64,000 nt of DNA. Source: UBA3263 sp964554665 (lineage in GTDB: Bacteria; Bacteroidota; Bacteroidia; Bacteroidales; Muribaculaceae). How positions within the stretch are numbered: the first letter of the stretch is position 1; each line of letters begins with the position of its first letter. A program made the translations under genes and the position numbers. The stretch spans positions 1-64,000 of the forward strand of contig CAZKPP010000004.1 in the NCBI GenBank assembly GCA_964554665.1, in the 5' to 3' direction. The notes beneath the pieces are model-generated. The model was not told the DNA's origin and did not search any database. It saw nothing but the letters and a program-made list of their open reading frames with translations. This document shows, piece by piece, positions 17,526-26,781 of this stretch.

Positions 17526-17557
17526 TTTGGAAAATTCGGGGAAAGTGGTTAACTTTG
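17526..17557 (+). promoter_or_regulatory. Promoter of tRNA-Arg and mnmA (TTTG-N20-TAACTTTG)
   Basis: TTTG at 17526-17529 and TAACTTTG at 17550-17557 are separated by 20 nt. The mature tRNA begins 10 nt after the element, as at tRNA-Glu. No separate promoter fits in the 11 bp between the tRNA and mnmA, so this probably also drives the downstream operon. Confidence 0.8.
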
Positions 17558-17567
17558 CGGTCAGTTC

Positions 17568-17639
17568 GGCTCCTTAGTTCAACGGATAGAATAGAGGTTT
17601 CCTAAACCTTAGATTGGGGTTCGATTCCCCAAGGGGCTA
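17568..17639 (+). tRNA. tRNA-Arg (anticodon CCT)
   Basis: A 72-nt cloverleaf: acceptor GGCTCCT/AGGGGCT (G1-U72 wobble), anticodon stem GAGGT/ACCTT around loop TTCCTAA with anticodon CCT (codon AGG), T-loop GGTTCGATTCC, discriminator A. CCA is not encoded. Confidence 0.93.
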
Positions 17640-17650
17640 CCGATAAAGAA

Positions 17651-18703
17651 ATGAAGATAGCAGCTTTGATATCGGGCGGTGTGGATAGCGCCGTGGCCGT
17701 TCACCGCTTGGTAGAACAGGGCCACGACGTAACCCTGTTTTATATCCGCATCGGGCTCGACAACGGCGAAGGCGACTGCTCGGCCGAAGAAGACATTGAA
17801 ATGTGTGAGTTCATAGCCCAGCGCTATGGGCTCCCCTTCCACGTTGTTTCGCTCCACCAGGAATATTGGGACTCCGTTATGGGCTACGCCCTCGAAACCG
17901 TCAAGCAGGGCCTCACACCCAACCCCGACATTATGTGTAACCGCGTTATCAAGTTCGGCTACTTCGACCAGCGCTGGGGCCACGAGTTCGACAAAACCGC
18001 TACCGGCCACTATGCCCGCACCATAACCGGCGTTGACGGCCTCACCTACCTGGCCACGGCTCCCGACCCCGTCAAAGACCAGACAGACTTTCTGGCCCGC
18101 ATAACCTACGCCCAGCTCGACCACGCCATGTTTCCCATCGGCGACATGCCCAAGAGCGAAGTGCGCCGCATGGCCATCGAGGCCAACCTGCCCAACGCTT
18201 TCCGCCGCGACAGCCAGGGCATCTGCTTTCTCGGCAACATCAACTATAACGACTTTATCCGCCGCCACCTTGGCGAACGCCCCGGGCCTATTATCGAGCT
18301 CGAAACCGGCAAAAAGCTCGGCGAACATCGCGGCTACTGGTTCCACACCATAGGGCAGCGCAAAGGGCTCGGACTGAGCGGCGGCCCTTGGTACGTAGTG
18401 CGCAAAAACGTCAACGACAACGCCATTTATGTCAGCCGCGGCTACGACACCGAAAAACAATATGGCCGCGAAATAATCCTCGACGAAATGCACTGGATTA
18501 CCCGCGACCCCGAGTTGACAGAAATTACATTTAAGAACCGCCACACCCCCGAATTCATCTCCGGCACCCTGGTGCGCGAGCCCGAAGGCCGCTTCCGCAT
18601 TCTCAGCGACCAAAAGGTTCAGGGCATCGCCCCGGGGCAATTCGCCGTTATCTACGACCGCGACCGCCGCATCTGCTACGGCTCGGCGGTCATAACCCTC
18701 TGA
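17651..18703 (+). CDS. mnmA: tRNA-specific 2-thiouridylase
   Basis: Cytoplasmic ATP-pyrophosphatase that installs 2-thiouridine at wobble U34 of Lys, Glu and Gln tRNAs. The PP-loop SGGVDSA is at residues 8-14. The two catalytic cysteines of the family are present: C96 in NPDIMCNRV and C192 in SQGICFLGN. Length (350) and the C-terminal beta-barrel (QRKGLG...) are normal. The ATG lies 11 bp after tRNA-Arg with no visible Shine-Dalgarno, so the mRNA 5' end is probably made by tRNA 3' processing. It begins a run of nine tightly packed plus-strand genes ending with mfd. Confidence 0.95.
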   Translation: MKIAALISGGVDSAVAVHRLVEQGHDVTLFYIRIGLDNGEGDCSAEEDIEMCEFIAQRYGLPFHVVSLHQEYWDSVMGYALETVKQGLTPNPDIMCNRVIKFGYFDQRWGHEFDKTATGHYARTITGVDGLTYLATAPDPVKDQTDFLARITYAQLDHAMFPIGDMPKSEVRRMAIEANLPNAFRRDSQGICFLGNINYNDFIRRHLGERPGPIIELETGKKLGEHRGYWFHTIGQRKGLGLSGGPWYVVRKNVNDNAIYVSRGYDTEKQYGREIILDEMHWITRDPELTEITFKNRHTPEFISGTLVREPEGRFRILSDQKVQGIAPGQFAVIYDRDRRICYGSAVITL

Positions 18704-18706
18704 GTC

Positions 18707-19279
18707 ATGAACACCAACCGCATACGACTAAAAGTTCTCGGCATGAGCACCGGCGAAATCTCGCCCGGAGCCTACGCCCTGATTCTGGCCGAGGTCAACG
18801 GGCCGGTACGTATTCCGGTTATCATTGCCGAGGCTGAGGCCCGCTCCATAGCCGCCCGCATGGAGCACATAACCCTGCCGCGCCCGCGCATCCACGACCT
18901 CTTTGCCTCGTTTAGCCACGCCTTCGGCATCGCCATGGTCGAGGTGTTTATCCACAAGTTTGAAGACGGCATTTTCCACTCCGAAATAACCTTTACCGAC
19001 GGCGAGCGCCGCGTAACGTTTGATGCGCGCACCTCCGACGCCGTTGCCATTGCCATGCGCACCGGGGCCCCGATTTACACCACCCCGGAGATTATGCACG
19101 AATGCGGATTCGTTATGCAAGACGAGCCCGCAGCATCCGAGGCCGAGCCTGAACCCGCTCCCGAACCCACGGTTGAAGAACTCGAAAAACTCCGCGACGA
19201 AGCCGTTGCCAACGAAAACTACGAAGAGGCCTCGCGCCTGACCGAAATCATAAACCAAAAGAAATCACAAAATGAATAA
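18707..19279 (+). CDS. Bifunctional nuclease (BFN/DUF151) with UVR motif
   Basis: The 190-residue protein has a BFN/DUF151 domain over about residues 1-135 (LKVLGMSTGEISPGAYALIL..., RTSDAVAIAMRTGAPIY). BFN proteins are reported to have RNase and DNase activity. An acidic Glu/Pro/Ala linker follows, then a C-terminal UVR motif (LEKLRDEAVANENYEEASRL) of the kind in UvrB/UvrC and Clp regulators that mediates protein contacts. It follows mnmA by 3 bp and overlaps the next gene by 8 bp. The BFN plus UVR arrangement is common in Bacteroidetes; a role in nucleic-acid quality control is inferred. Confidence 0.85.
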   Translation: MNTNRIRLKVLGMSTGEISPGAYALILAEVNGPVRIPVIIAEAEARSIAARMEHITLPRPRIHDLFASFSHAFGIAMVEVFIHKFEDGIFHSEITFTDGERRVTFDARTSDAVAIAMRTGAPIYTTPEIMHECGFVMQDEPAASEAEPEPAPEPTVEELEKLRDEAVANENYEEASRLTEIINQKKSQNE

Positions 19280-20606
19280 TTCCTCACTGAAATTTCGCCT
19301 GGCGCTCCTCAGCTTCATGGAGTTCGCCATCTGGGGCGCGTATCTGACCTCGCTGGGCAACTTCCTTTTCAAGGCCGGATTGGGCGCAAAAATCGGCTGG
19401 TTCTACGCCGTTCAGGGCATAGTTTCGATTTTCATGCCCTCGATTATAGGCTATATTGCCGACCGCAAGATTCCGGCCCAGAAAATGCTGAGCCTCTGTC
19501 AGCTCATCGGCGGACTTTTCATGGGTGCCGCAGGTTTCTACTGCATGGGCGCATCAACCATTGAGTTTGCGCCGCTCTTTACGCTCTACACCATTTCCAT
19601 GGCCTTCTATATGCCGACCATCGGCCTGAACAACTCAGTGGCCTTCAACGCGCTGACTTCGGCCGGCGAAGACACCGTAACCGCCTTCCCGCCCATCCGC
19701 ATCTGGGGCACCATCGGCTTTATATGCTCGATGCTCTTCGTTAACTTTGCCGGTCCGGTCGGCGCAAAGTTCCAGACCAGCTACTACCAGCTGTTTGTTT
19801 CGGCATTCATGAGCCTGATGATGGCCGCCTACGCCCTGACGATGCCCGCCTGCCCCACCAGCAAATCGTCGAAGCCGGCCACTCTTATCGACATCCTCGG
19901 GCTGCGCTCCTTCACGCTGTTCAAGGACAAAAAGCTGGCAATATTCTTTATTTTCAGCATGTTCCTTGGCGTTTCGCTGCAAATCACCAACGGCTACGCC
20001 AACCCCTATATCACCTCGTTCGAGGGCATTCCCGAGTATGCCAACGCATGGGCTGCCAAAAATGCCAACGCGCTGATTTCGCTGTCGCAGGTATCCGAAA
20101 CGCTCTGCATACTGCTGATTCCCTTCTGCCTGAAACGCTTCGGCATCAAGGGCGTTATGCTGATGTCGATGGTGGCCTGGGTTCTGCGCTTCGGCCTTTT
20201 CGGTGCCGGCAACCCCGAACTCACGGGCGGGTTGTGGATGTTCGTTCTGAGCTGCATAGTTTATGGCGTAGCGTTTGACTTCTTCAACGTTTCCGGCGGC
20301 CTTTATGTCGACAAGGTAACTCCCAGCGAGAACCGCAGCTCGGCGCAGGGCCTGTTCATGACCATGACCAACGGCCTGGGCGCCACTGTCGGCACTATCG
20401 CCGCCATGTTCACGGTCAACGCCTTCGTGGTCGACGCCGCAACCCCCGAAATCAAGCTCGAAGGCTGGCGCACATGCTGGTATATCTTCGCGGCCTACGC
20501 TGCGGTGGTTGCCCTGCTGTTCGCTTTGATATTCAGAGATAATTCAAAAGGAAACGCCGCGGTTTCGGAAGCCGAAACCGACCCCGCAGGCATGATTGAA
20601 GAATGA
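19272..20606 (+). CDS. MFS nucleoside permease, NupG-like
   Basis: Inner-membrane transporter of 444 residues with about 12 hydrophobic helices. The N-terminal RLALLSFMEFAIWGAYLTSLGNFLF and IGWFYAVQGIVSIFMPSIIGYIADR segments match the nucleoside:H+ symporter group of the major facilitator superfamily. It would import nucleosides with protons; substrate choice among nucleosides is not readable. It overlaps the BFN gene (8 bp) and rsmE (4 bp, ATGA). Confidence 0.85.
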   Translation: MNNSSLKFRLALLSFMEFAIWGAYLTSLGNFLFKAGLGAKIGWFYAVQGIVSIFMPSIIGYIADRKIPAQKMLSLCQLIGGLFMGAAGFYCMGASTIEFAPLFTLYTISMAFYMPTIGLNNSVAFNALTSAGEDTVTAFPPIRIWGTIGFICSMLFVNFAGPVGAKFQTSYYQLFVSAFMSLMMAAYALTMPACPTSKSSKPATLIDILGLRSFTLFKDKKLAIFFIFSMFLGVSLQITNGYANPYITSFEGIPEYANAWAAKNANALISLSQVSETLCILLIPFCLKRFGIKGVMLMSMVAWVLRFGLFGAGNPELTGGLWMFVLSCIVYGVAFDFFNVSGGLYVDKVTPSENRSSAQGLFMTMTNGLGATVGTIAAMFTVNAFVVDAATPEIKLEGWRTCWYIFAAYAAVVALLFALIFRDNSKGNAAVSEAETDPAGMIEE

Positions 20607-21310
20607 TTCAGTTCTACGCGCCCGACATAGCAACCGATCCGGTGCTCCCCGAAGGGGAATCGCAGCATTGCGCCAAAGTTCTGCGCATGCAGCCGGGCGA
20701 AGCCGTTGAGGTTATCGACGGCAAAGGCCGCTCATATCAGTGCACTCTGATGAGCGCCCACCACAAGCACTCGCTGCTGCGCGTCGAGAGCTCGCAGGAG
20801 CGACCCCTGCCCTGGAGCTATCGCCTCACAATCGCCGTTGCGCCGACAAAACACCTTGACCGCATGGAATGGCTCGTAGAGAAGCTCACCGAGGTGGGCA
20901 TCAACGAGTTTATTCCGCTGCTGTGCGACCGTTCGGAGCGCCGCGAACTCAAAACCGAACGCATCGAAAAAATCGCCATATCGGCCATGAAGCAGTCGCT
21001 CAAGGCGGTTTTGCCCGACATTCGTCCGATGACCCCTGTGAGGCGCGTAATCGAAGAATGCACGTCGGCACGGAAGTTCATTTGCTACTGCGACCGTCAG
21101 GCCGAGCGCCATCTGCTTGCACGCGAAGTGGTTGCCGGCGACGACACCACGATTCTCATAGGCCCCGAAGGCGACTTCTCGCCCGCCGAAATCGAGTTGG
21201 CCCTGGCCCGCGGATTCCGCCCCATATCGCTGGGCGACAACCGCCTGCGCACCGAAACCGCCGCGCTCTTTGCGGCATCAACCGTTCACGTTATCAACCA
21301 ATTGAACTAA
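20603..21310 (+). CDS. rsmE: 16S rRNA (uracil-1498-N3)-methyltransferase
   Basis: SPOUT-fold methyltransferase that methylates U1498 of 16S rRNA in the decoding region using S-adenosylmethionine. The 235-residue sequence has the N-terminal PUA-like part (HCAKVLRMQPGEAVEVIDGKG) and the C-terminal knot (IGPEGDFSPAEIELA...SLGDNRLRTETAAL), both diagnostic. Start and stop overlap the neighbours (ATGA with the permease, TAATG with kdsA), indicating translational coupling. Confidence 0.95.
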   Translation: MIQFYAPDIATDPVLPEGESQHCAKVLRMQPGEAVEVIDGKGRSYQCTLMSAHHKHSLLRVESSQERPLPWSYRLTIAVAPTKHLDRMEWLVEKLTEVGINEFIPLLCDRSERRELKTERIEKIAISAMKQSLKAVLPDIRPMTPVRRVIEECTSARKFICYCDRQAERHLLAREVVAGDDTTILIGPEGDFSPAEIELALARGFRPISLGDNRLRTETAALFAASTVHVINQLN

Positions 21311-22131
21311 TGTCTGCCATTTTCAACTATTTGAAATCATCGCCCGACAATAACTTTTTTCTGCTCGCCGGACCCTGCGTAATCGAGGGCGAGCAAATGG
21401 CCTTCGACATTGCCGGGAAAATAGCCCCGTTGTGTAAGGAGCTCGGCATACCCTACGTTTTCAAAGGAAGCTACCGCAAAGCCAACCGCTCGCGCCTCGA
21501 CTCCTTTACCGGCATCGGCGACCTGGAGGCCCTGACGATTCTGCGCAACGTAGGCCGCGAATTCAACATTCCGGTAGTCACCGACATCCACACCGCCGCC
21601 GAGGCAGCCGTGGCCGCCGAGTTTGTCGACATTCTTCAGATTCCGGCCTTTCTATGCCGCCAGACCGACCTGCTCGTAGCCGCTGCCGAAACCGGCAAGG
21701 CGGTAAACATCAAAAAAGGTCAGTTCCTCTCGCCCGAAGCCATGAAATTTGCCGTTGAAAAGGTGCGCGACGCAGGCAATAATCAGGTATTGCTGACCGA
21801 GCGCGGCACCTCGTTCGGCTATCAGGACCTGCTGGTTGACTACCGCGGCATACCGACCATGCGCGAATTTGCCCCGGTGATTGTTGACTGCACCCACTCC
21901 CTTCAGCAGCCCAACCAAAGCGCCGGAGTTACCGGCGGCCGCCCAGAACTCATCGAAACCATAGCCCGCTGCGGCATCGCCGCCGGTGCCGACGGCCTGT
22001 TCCTGGAAACCCACCCCACCCCGCACACCGCCAAGAGCGACGGCGCCAACATGTTGCGCCTCGATCTGCTCCCCGATATGTTGCAACGCCTGACCGTTTT
22101 GCGCCGGGCAATCAATTCCATTAGCTTATGA
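21310..22131 (+). CDS. kdsA: 3-deoxy-8-phosphooctulonate (KDO-8-P) synthase
   Basis: Cytoplasmic aldolase condensing phosphoenolpyruvate with arabinose 5-phosphate to form KDO-8-P, the precursor of the lipopolysaccharide inner core. The 273-residue product contains FLLAGPCVIEG, FKGSYRKANRSR, LLTERGTSFGYQDL and a C-terminal GADGLFLETHPTP, all typical of KdsA. The frame stays open 441 bp further upstream, but that stretch overlaps rsmE out of frame. The ATG at 21310 overlaps the rsmE stop and gives the family length. Confidence 0.95.
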   Translation: MSAIFNYLKSSPDNNFFLLAGPCVIEGEQMAFDIAGKIAPLCKELGIPYVFKGSYRKANRSRLDSFTGIGDLEALTILRNVGREFNIPVVTDIHTAAEAAVAAEFVDILQIPAFLCRQTDLLVAAAETGKAVNIKKGQFLSPEAMKFAVEKVRDAGNNQVLLTERGTSFGYQDLLVDYRGIPTMREFAPVIVDCTHSLQQPNQSAGVTGGRPELIETIARCGIAAGADGLFLETHPTPHTAKSDGANMLRLDLLPDMLQRLTVLRRAINSISL

Positions 22132-23720
22132 AACTGAAAGTTCTTATCATCGCCCTGATTTCGGCAACCGCCGCAAACGTTGCCTCGGCGCAAACCCCCG
22201 ACTACAACAAAGGCATAATGAAGGTCTACGAGCAGTCGCTCCGCGAAAGCTATAAAGACTATGAAACGCTTTTTCGCCGCGCCAACACCTATTACAACGC
22301 CGGCGACTACCTCAAGGCCCTCGACGACCTTGACCGCGCCGTTAAGTATTGCCCCGAAACCGACACCGAAAGCCTCTTTGCAATCTATGCGCTGCGCGGC
22401 GAGTGCTATTTTTATCTGAAACGCTATGCAATGGCGTTGCCCGAACTGACCAAGGCCCTGGAATATGAACCGACCTCGACCCCGCTGCTTGACTTGCGCG
22501 GCGAAACCTACTATCTGCTCGGAAAATACGACGAAGCCAAGGCCGACTTCACCAAGCTGCAGCGCATAAACCCGCGCAGCCTCTCGGCCCTCTACGGCCT
22601 GGCGCGCGTTTCGGCCAAGCAAAACAACATAGGCATGGCCATCGACTATATGGAGCAGGCCGTCAGTCTGGCATCGAACAGCAGCAGCGTTTTCATTGAC
22701 CGCGCTGATGTTAAGAAACTCATTGGCGACTACAACGGCGCCGTTGATGACCTCCTGCTGGCAATGGCCACCGACAGCAACGACCCCGACGCGCTGCCGG
22801 CGCTGGTGCGCCTGGCCGACAGCAACTACTCGGCAGTAATTACCGGACTGACCGACGCCATACGCCGCGCCCCGCGCAACCCGCTGTTCTACTACCTGCG
22901 CGCATCTATCGCCGCGGCCCATTTCCACTACCTTGCGGCCATCGACGATTTCAAATACATCATCGACAATCAGCTCTACGACTATTCGGGCCTCTACTGC
23001 TCGCTGGCTGAATGCTACTACGCCCTGGGCCAGTTCCAAACCGCGCTCGACAACTCCGAAACGGCCATAGCCACCGCCGACCCGCAAGTCGACGACCTTT
23101 GCCACTACTCAACTATCCGCGCAATGATTCTGCGCGCCTTAGGTCAGACCGACAAGGCGCTGTCGACCATCAACCGCGCCCTCGACTACAACGAAAACGA
23201 CATAGACGCCCAGACCGCCCGCGCGCTGATTCTCATCGACAAGAAAGACTACGACAAGGCTTCGGCCCAGCTCGGCGAGCTCATAATGACCCAGCCCTAC
23301 GAACCGCTCCCCTACATGCTGCGCGCATGGATTGCCAACGATTTCACCAAGCAGCCCAAAGCCGCCGAAGGCTTCTATAAGCAGGTGGCTGAGCTGGAAC
23401 TCGACAATGCCGACCGCGTGGATTCCTATCTCGGCTTTGCCCAACTCTACCTGAACGAAACCGCAAAAGCCGTTGAATGGATGGAGGCGATACTTGCCCA
23501 ACCCGACTACGACGGCAAGAACCACTATTTCGGCGCATGCTTCTACGGCTGGGCCGGACGCCCCGACCGCGCTTTCGAGTGCATGGAAACCTCGCTGAAA
23601 GCCGGCTATGCGAATCTCTACGACTGGGAATATCGCACCGATGGCCGCGTCAACTTTATTCCGCTGCGCGACGACCCCCGCTTCAAGAACCTGCTGAATC
23701 AGTATAAATCAATCTTTTAG
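22128..23720 (+). CDS. Exported tetratricopeptide-repeat protein
   Basis: The 530-residue protein has a signal peptide (MKLKVLIIALISATAANVASAQ) and then an almost continuous array of about 34-residue TPR helices across residues 35-520 (for example YYNAGDYLKALDDLDRAVKYCP). TPR solenoids act as protein-binding scaffolds; no enzymatic domain is seen. The signal peptide has no lipobox, so a periplasmic location is likely. It overlaps kdsA (ATGA) and the next gene begins at its stop. The partner is unknown. Confidence 0.85.
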   Translation: MKLKVLIIALISATAANVASAQTPDYNKGIMKVYEQSLRESYKDYETLFRRANTYYNAGDYLKALDDLDRAVKYCPETDTESLFAIYALRGECYFYLKRYAMALPELTKALEYEPTSTPLLDLRGETYYLLGKYDEAKADFTKLQRINPRSLSALYGLARVSAKQNNIGMAIDYMEQAVSLASNSSSVFIDRADVKKLIGDYNGAVDDLLLAMATDSNDPDALPALVRLADSNYSAVITGLTDAIRRAPRNPLFYYLRASIAAAHFHYLAAIDDFKYIIDNQLYDYSGLYCSLAECYYALGQFQTALDNSETAIATADPQVDDLCHYSTIRAMILRALGQTDKALSTINRALDYNENDIDAQTARALILIDKKDYDKASAQLGELIMTQPYEPLPYMLRAWIANDFTKQPKAAEGFYKQVAELELDNADRVDSYLGFAQLYLNETAKAVEWMEAILAQPDYDGKNHYFGACFYGWAGRPDRAFECMETSLKAGYANLYDWEYRTDGRVNFIPLRDDPRFKNLLNQYKSIF

Positions 23721-25120
23721 TGAAATTTTTCAGGTCAATATCGGTTGCAATCGCACTTTGCGTTGCCGCGACGCTCTTCGCCGCCGGCAAGCGCGAGTTT
23801 CGCGGCGCGTGGATTCAAACCATCTATCAGGGCTATGACAAACGCACAACCGACCAAAACAAGGCCTATCTCATCAGCCTGCTCGACAGCCTCCACGATG
23901 CCGGCATCAACGCCGTGTTCTTTCAGGTGCGCCCCCGCGCCGACGCCCTCTATAAGAGCGACATCGAGCCCTGGAGCCGCTTCCTGACCGGCGAAGTCGG
24001 CAAGGCTCCCAACCCCTATTGGGACCCTCTGGAGTTTATGGTCAACGAGGCTCACGCCCGCGGCATGGAACTCCACGCCTGGCTCAACCCCTATCGTGCG
24101 GCAACGGTTGAAGAGAAGCCCACCCTGCCCGCCAACGACCTGATGAACCGCGAGCCGCAACGCTTTGTGCGCTACGACAAGGGCTATTACTTCGACCCAT
24201 CGCAGCAGAAAAACCGCGACCTCATCTGCCGCATCGTGGCCGACATTACGCGCCGCTACAACGTTGACGGCATCCACTTCGACGACTACTTCTACCCCTA
24301 TCCGGTCAAAGGGCAGGCGTTTCCCGACGCCGAAGCCTACGCCGCCGCCAAAACCAAGCTCAAGCGCGACGACTGGCGCCGCCGCAACGTTGACCTGCTG
24401 ATTGAGCAGGTTCACCACACCCTCGACACCGTGCGCCCCGGGGTGCGCTTCGGCATCAGCCCCTTCGGCATCTGGCGCAACCAGCGCACCGATCCGCGCG
24501 GCAGCCGCACCAACGGCCTGTCGAACTACGATGACCTCTATGCCGACGTGCCCCTCTGGGCCGAAAAAGGGTGGATTGACTATCAGATTCCGCAACTCTA
24601 CTGGCAAATGGACCATCGCGTGGCACCCTATCGCGAGCTCGCGCCCTGGTGGGCAAAAAACTCGCGCGGCCGCCATATCTACATAGGCCAGGATGCCGAA
24701 AACATTGTAAAGTTCAACGAGCTCGACCCCAAAATGAGCATGGCCGCCAAGGTCGACGGCAACTGCTGGTGGTATGCGGCATCGCTGCCCGGAGTTGCCA
24801 AGCAGCTGAAATCGCGCCACTACCGCTATCCGGCGCTGGTACCCGCCTATCCCTGGAAAAAGGTCGCTCCCGCATCTGCTCCGCGCAAACTCCGCCTGCG
24901 CTCCGGCCAGCTGCTCTGGCAGGGGAGCCGCGCGGCATCGAAATGGGCGGTTTATCGCTTCGACTCGCCCGGAGCCATCGACATTGAAAACCCTGCGGCC
25001 CCGGTGGCCGTTACATATAAGCCAACCTTCCGGCCCAAACGCCGCGGATGGTATGTAGTTACGGCCCTCGACCATGCCAACGGCGAGTCCGCACCCTCTC
25101 AACCTATAGAAATCAAATGA
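23720..25120 (+). CDS. Glycosyl hydrolase-like GHL10 (DUF187) protein
   Basis: The 466-residue exported protein begins with GTG overlapping the TPR-gene stop (taGtg), followed by a signal peptide ending near LFAAGKR. The catalytic-type TIM-barrel core carries REFRGAWIQT, NAVFFQVRPRADALY, HAWLNPYRA and VDGIHFDDYFYPYP, the hallmarks of GHL10. A C-terminal beta domain follows from about residue 380. GHL10 proteins in other bacteria act on peptidoglycan-derived or other glycans; the substrate here is unknown. The next gene overlaps as ATGA. Confidence 0.85.
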   Translation: MKFFRSISVAIALCVAATLFAAGKREFRGAWIQTIYQGYDKRTTDQNKAYLISLLDSLHDAGINAVFFQVRPRADALYKSDIEPWSRFLTGEVGKAPNPYWDPLEFMVNEAHARGMELHAWLNPYRAATVEEKPTLPANDLMNREPQRFVRYDKGYYFDPSQQKNRDLICRIVADITRRYNVDGIHFDDYFYPYPVKGQAFPDAEAYAAAKTKLKRDDWRRRNVDLLIEQVHHTLDTVRPGVRFGISPFGIWRNQRTDPRGSRTNGLSNYDDLYADVPLWAEKGWIDYQIPQLYWQMDHRVAPYRELAPWWAKNSRGRHIYIGQDAENIVKFNELDPKMSMAAKVDGNCWWYAASLPGVAKQLKSRHYRYPALVPAYPWKKVAPASAPRKLRLRSGQLLWQGSRAASKWAVYRFDSPGAIDIENPAAPVAVTYKPTFRPKRRGWYVVTALDHANGESAPSQPIEIK

Positions 25121-26775
25121 AAAAACTAATCTTCAGCATCATAGCGCTGGCAACCCTGACCGTTTCGGCAGAAACCCGCAGCTCCAAAACCGACATTTCG
25201 CGCGGCATAGACATTTTTTCAGCCCTTTTCCGCGAAGTGCAGCTCAACTACGTTGACACCCTCGACGCAAAAAAGGCTATCGACAACGCCATCGGCTATA
25301 TGCTCAACGAAATCGACCCCTACACGGAGTATTATTCGAGCGACGACACCGAAGACCTGGCGCAGCTCTCAACCGGCGAATATGGGGGCGTGGGCTCGGT
25401 AATCAACAAGGGGCGCGACGGCCGCGTGCGCTTTTCGGAGCCATACGAAAACACCCCGTCGTGGAAAGCCGGGGCGCGCGCCGGCGACGTTATTCTCCAA
25501 ATCGACTCTACGGAGATAACCAAAGACTTCACCGTGGCCAAAGTCAGCGAACTGCTGCGAGGCACCGCGGGCACAACCTTGCAGGTAAAGGTTATGCGCC
25601 CCTACGATCCCGACTCGATAAAGACCCTGACCATTGAGCGCGCCAAAATCCACACCCCCGAAGTGCCATATTTCGGCACCACAGGCCCCGACGGAAAGGT
25701 TGGCTACATTATGCTCACCAGCTTTACCGACAAAGCCCCCGAAGCAGTGGCCGACGCCCTGCATCAGCTGCTCAAAAGCGGCATAACATCGCTTGCTCTC
25801 GACCTGCAGAGCAACCCGGGCGGCCTGCTCGAAAGCGCCGTTGACATCGTAGGCCTGTTCGTCGACAAGGGCACCGAAGTTGTGCGCACCCGCGGCCGCG
25901 ACCCCAAAAACGAAAAAATCTATAAAACCACCCGCAAGCCGGTTGCTCGCGAACTGCCGCTGGTGGTGCTCATCAACGGCGGCTCGGCAAGCTCGGCGGA
26001 AATCGTTGCCGGCTCGCTGCAAGACCTCGACCGCGCCGTGATAGTCGGCCAGCGTTCGTTTGGCAAAGGCCTCGTGCAGTCGTCGCGCCCGCTGCCATAC
26101 GACGGCGCCGTGAAGCTCACCGTTGCGAAATACTACATTCCCTCAGGCCGCCTGATTCAGGCCATTGACTATTCGCGACGCAACCCCGACGGCTCGGTGG
26201 CCCGCACCCCCGACTCGCTGACGAGCGTTTACCGCACCATCCACGGACGCGAGGTGCGCGACGGCGGCGGCATCACACCCGACCTGAAAGTCGAGCCGAT
26301 TAAGTCAAACCGCCTGCTCTACACCGTTCAGTCCGAGGGGTGGGACATTGATTTCGCAACCCTCTTCGCATCGCAGAATCCGTCGATAGGCAACCCCGAG
26401 GAATTCGTTGTTACCGACACCATTTTCAGTCAGTTCAAGGATTTTCTGAACCCCGATGAATTCAAGTATGACAAAACATACGAAGCCTATATCAAAACCA
26501 TGCGCGAGAGCCTCAAGAGCGAAGGCTACCTGACCGACACAGTCGGCACCTACATCGACGGCCTTGAGCAGCTGCTGCGCCGCGACCTGGCCGAAGACCT
26601 CGACCTCAACCGCACCGAGCTCAGCTACTTGCTCACCGACGCCATAGTTCCGCGCTACGGCTTCCGCCGCGCGGCCATGGCGGCCGAACTCCCCTTCAAC
26701 GATGCGCTGCAGCGCGCCCTGGAGCTTCTTGCCGACCCCGCGGAATATAAAAAACTGCTCTCGCCTCAAAAATAA
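25117..26775 (+). CDS. Carboxyl-terminal processing protease, S41 family
   Basis: Exported serine protease (552 residues) of the Prc/CtpA family. The start at 25117 overlaps the previous stop (ATGA) and gives a signal peptide (MKKLIFSIIALATLTVSA); a longer open frame to 25048 is not used. A PDZ domain spans roughly residues 85-170. The catalytic dyad is Ser292 in GSASSAE and Lys317 in RSFGKG, with the usual spacing of 25. A C-terminal helical extension follows. Such proteases trim envelope proteins or peptidoglycan enzymes. Confidence 0.92.
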   Translation: MKKLIFSIIALATLTVSAETRSSKTDISRGIDIFSALFREVQLNYVDTLDAKKAIDNAIGYMLNEIDPYTEYYSSDDTEDLAQLSTGEYGGVGSVINKGRDGRVRFSEPYENTPSWKAGARAGDVILQIDSTEITKDFTVAKVSELLRGTAGTTLQVKVMRPYDPDSIKTLTIERAKIHTPEVPYFGTTGPDGKVGYIMLTSFTDKAPEAVADALHQLLKSGITSLALDLQSNPGGLLESAVDIVGLFVDKGTEVVRTRGRDPKNEKIYKTTRKPVARELPLVVLINGGSASSAEIVAGSLQDLDRAVIVGQRSFGKGLVQSSRPLPYDGAVKLTVAKYYIPSGRLIQAIDYSRRNPDGSVARTPDSLTSVYRTIHGREVRDGGGITPDLKVEPIKSNRLLYTVQSEGWDIDFATLFASQNPSIGNPEEFVVTDTIFSQFKDFLNPDEFKYDKTYEAYIKTMRESLKSEGYLTDTVGTYIDGLEQLLRRDLAEDLDLNRTELSYLLTDAIVPRYGFRRAAMAAELPFNDALQRALELLADPAEYKKLLSPQK

Positions 26776-26781
26776 CAGCCG

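Noticed and set aside
20869..21309. N-terminal extension of kdsA through rsmE
   Set aside because: The extension is Arg/His-rich nonsense in another frame of rsmE; KdsA homology begins at the ATG at 21310.
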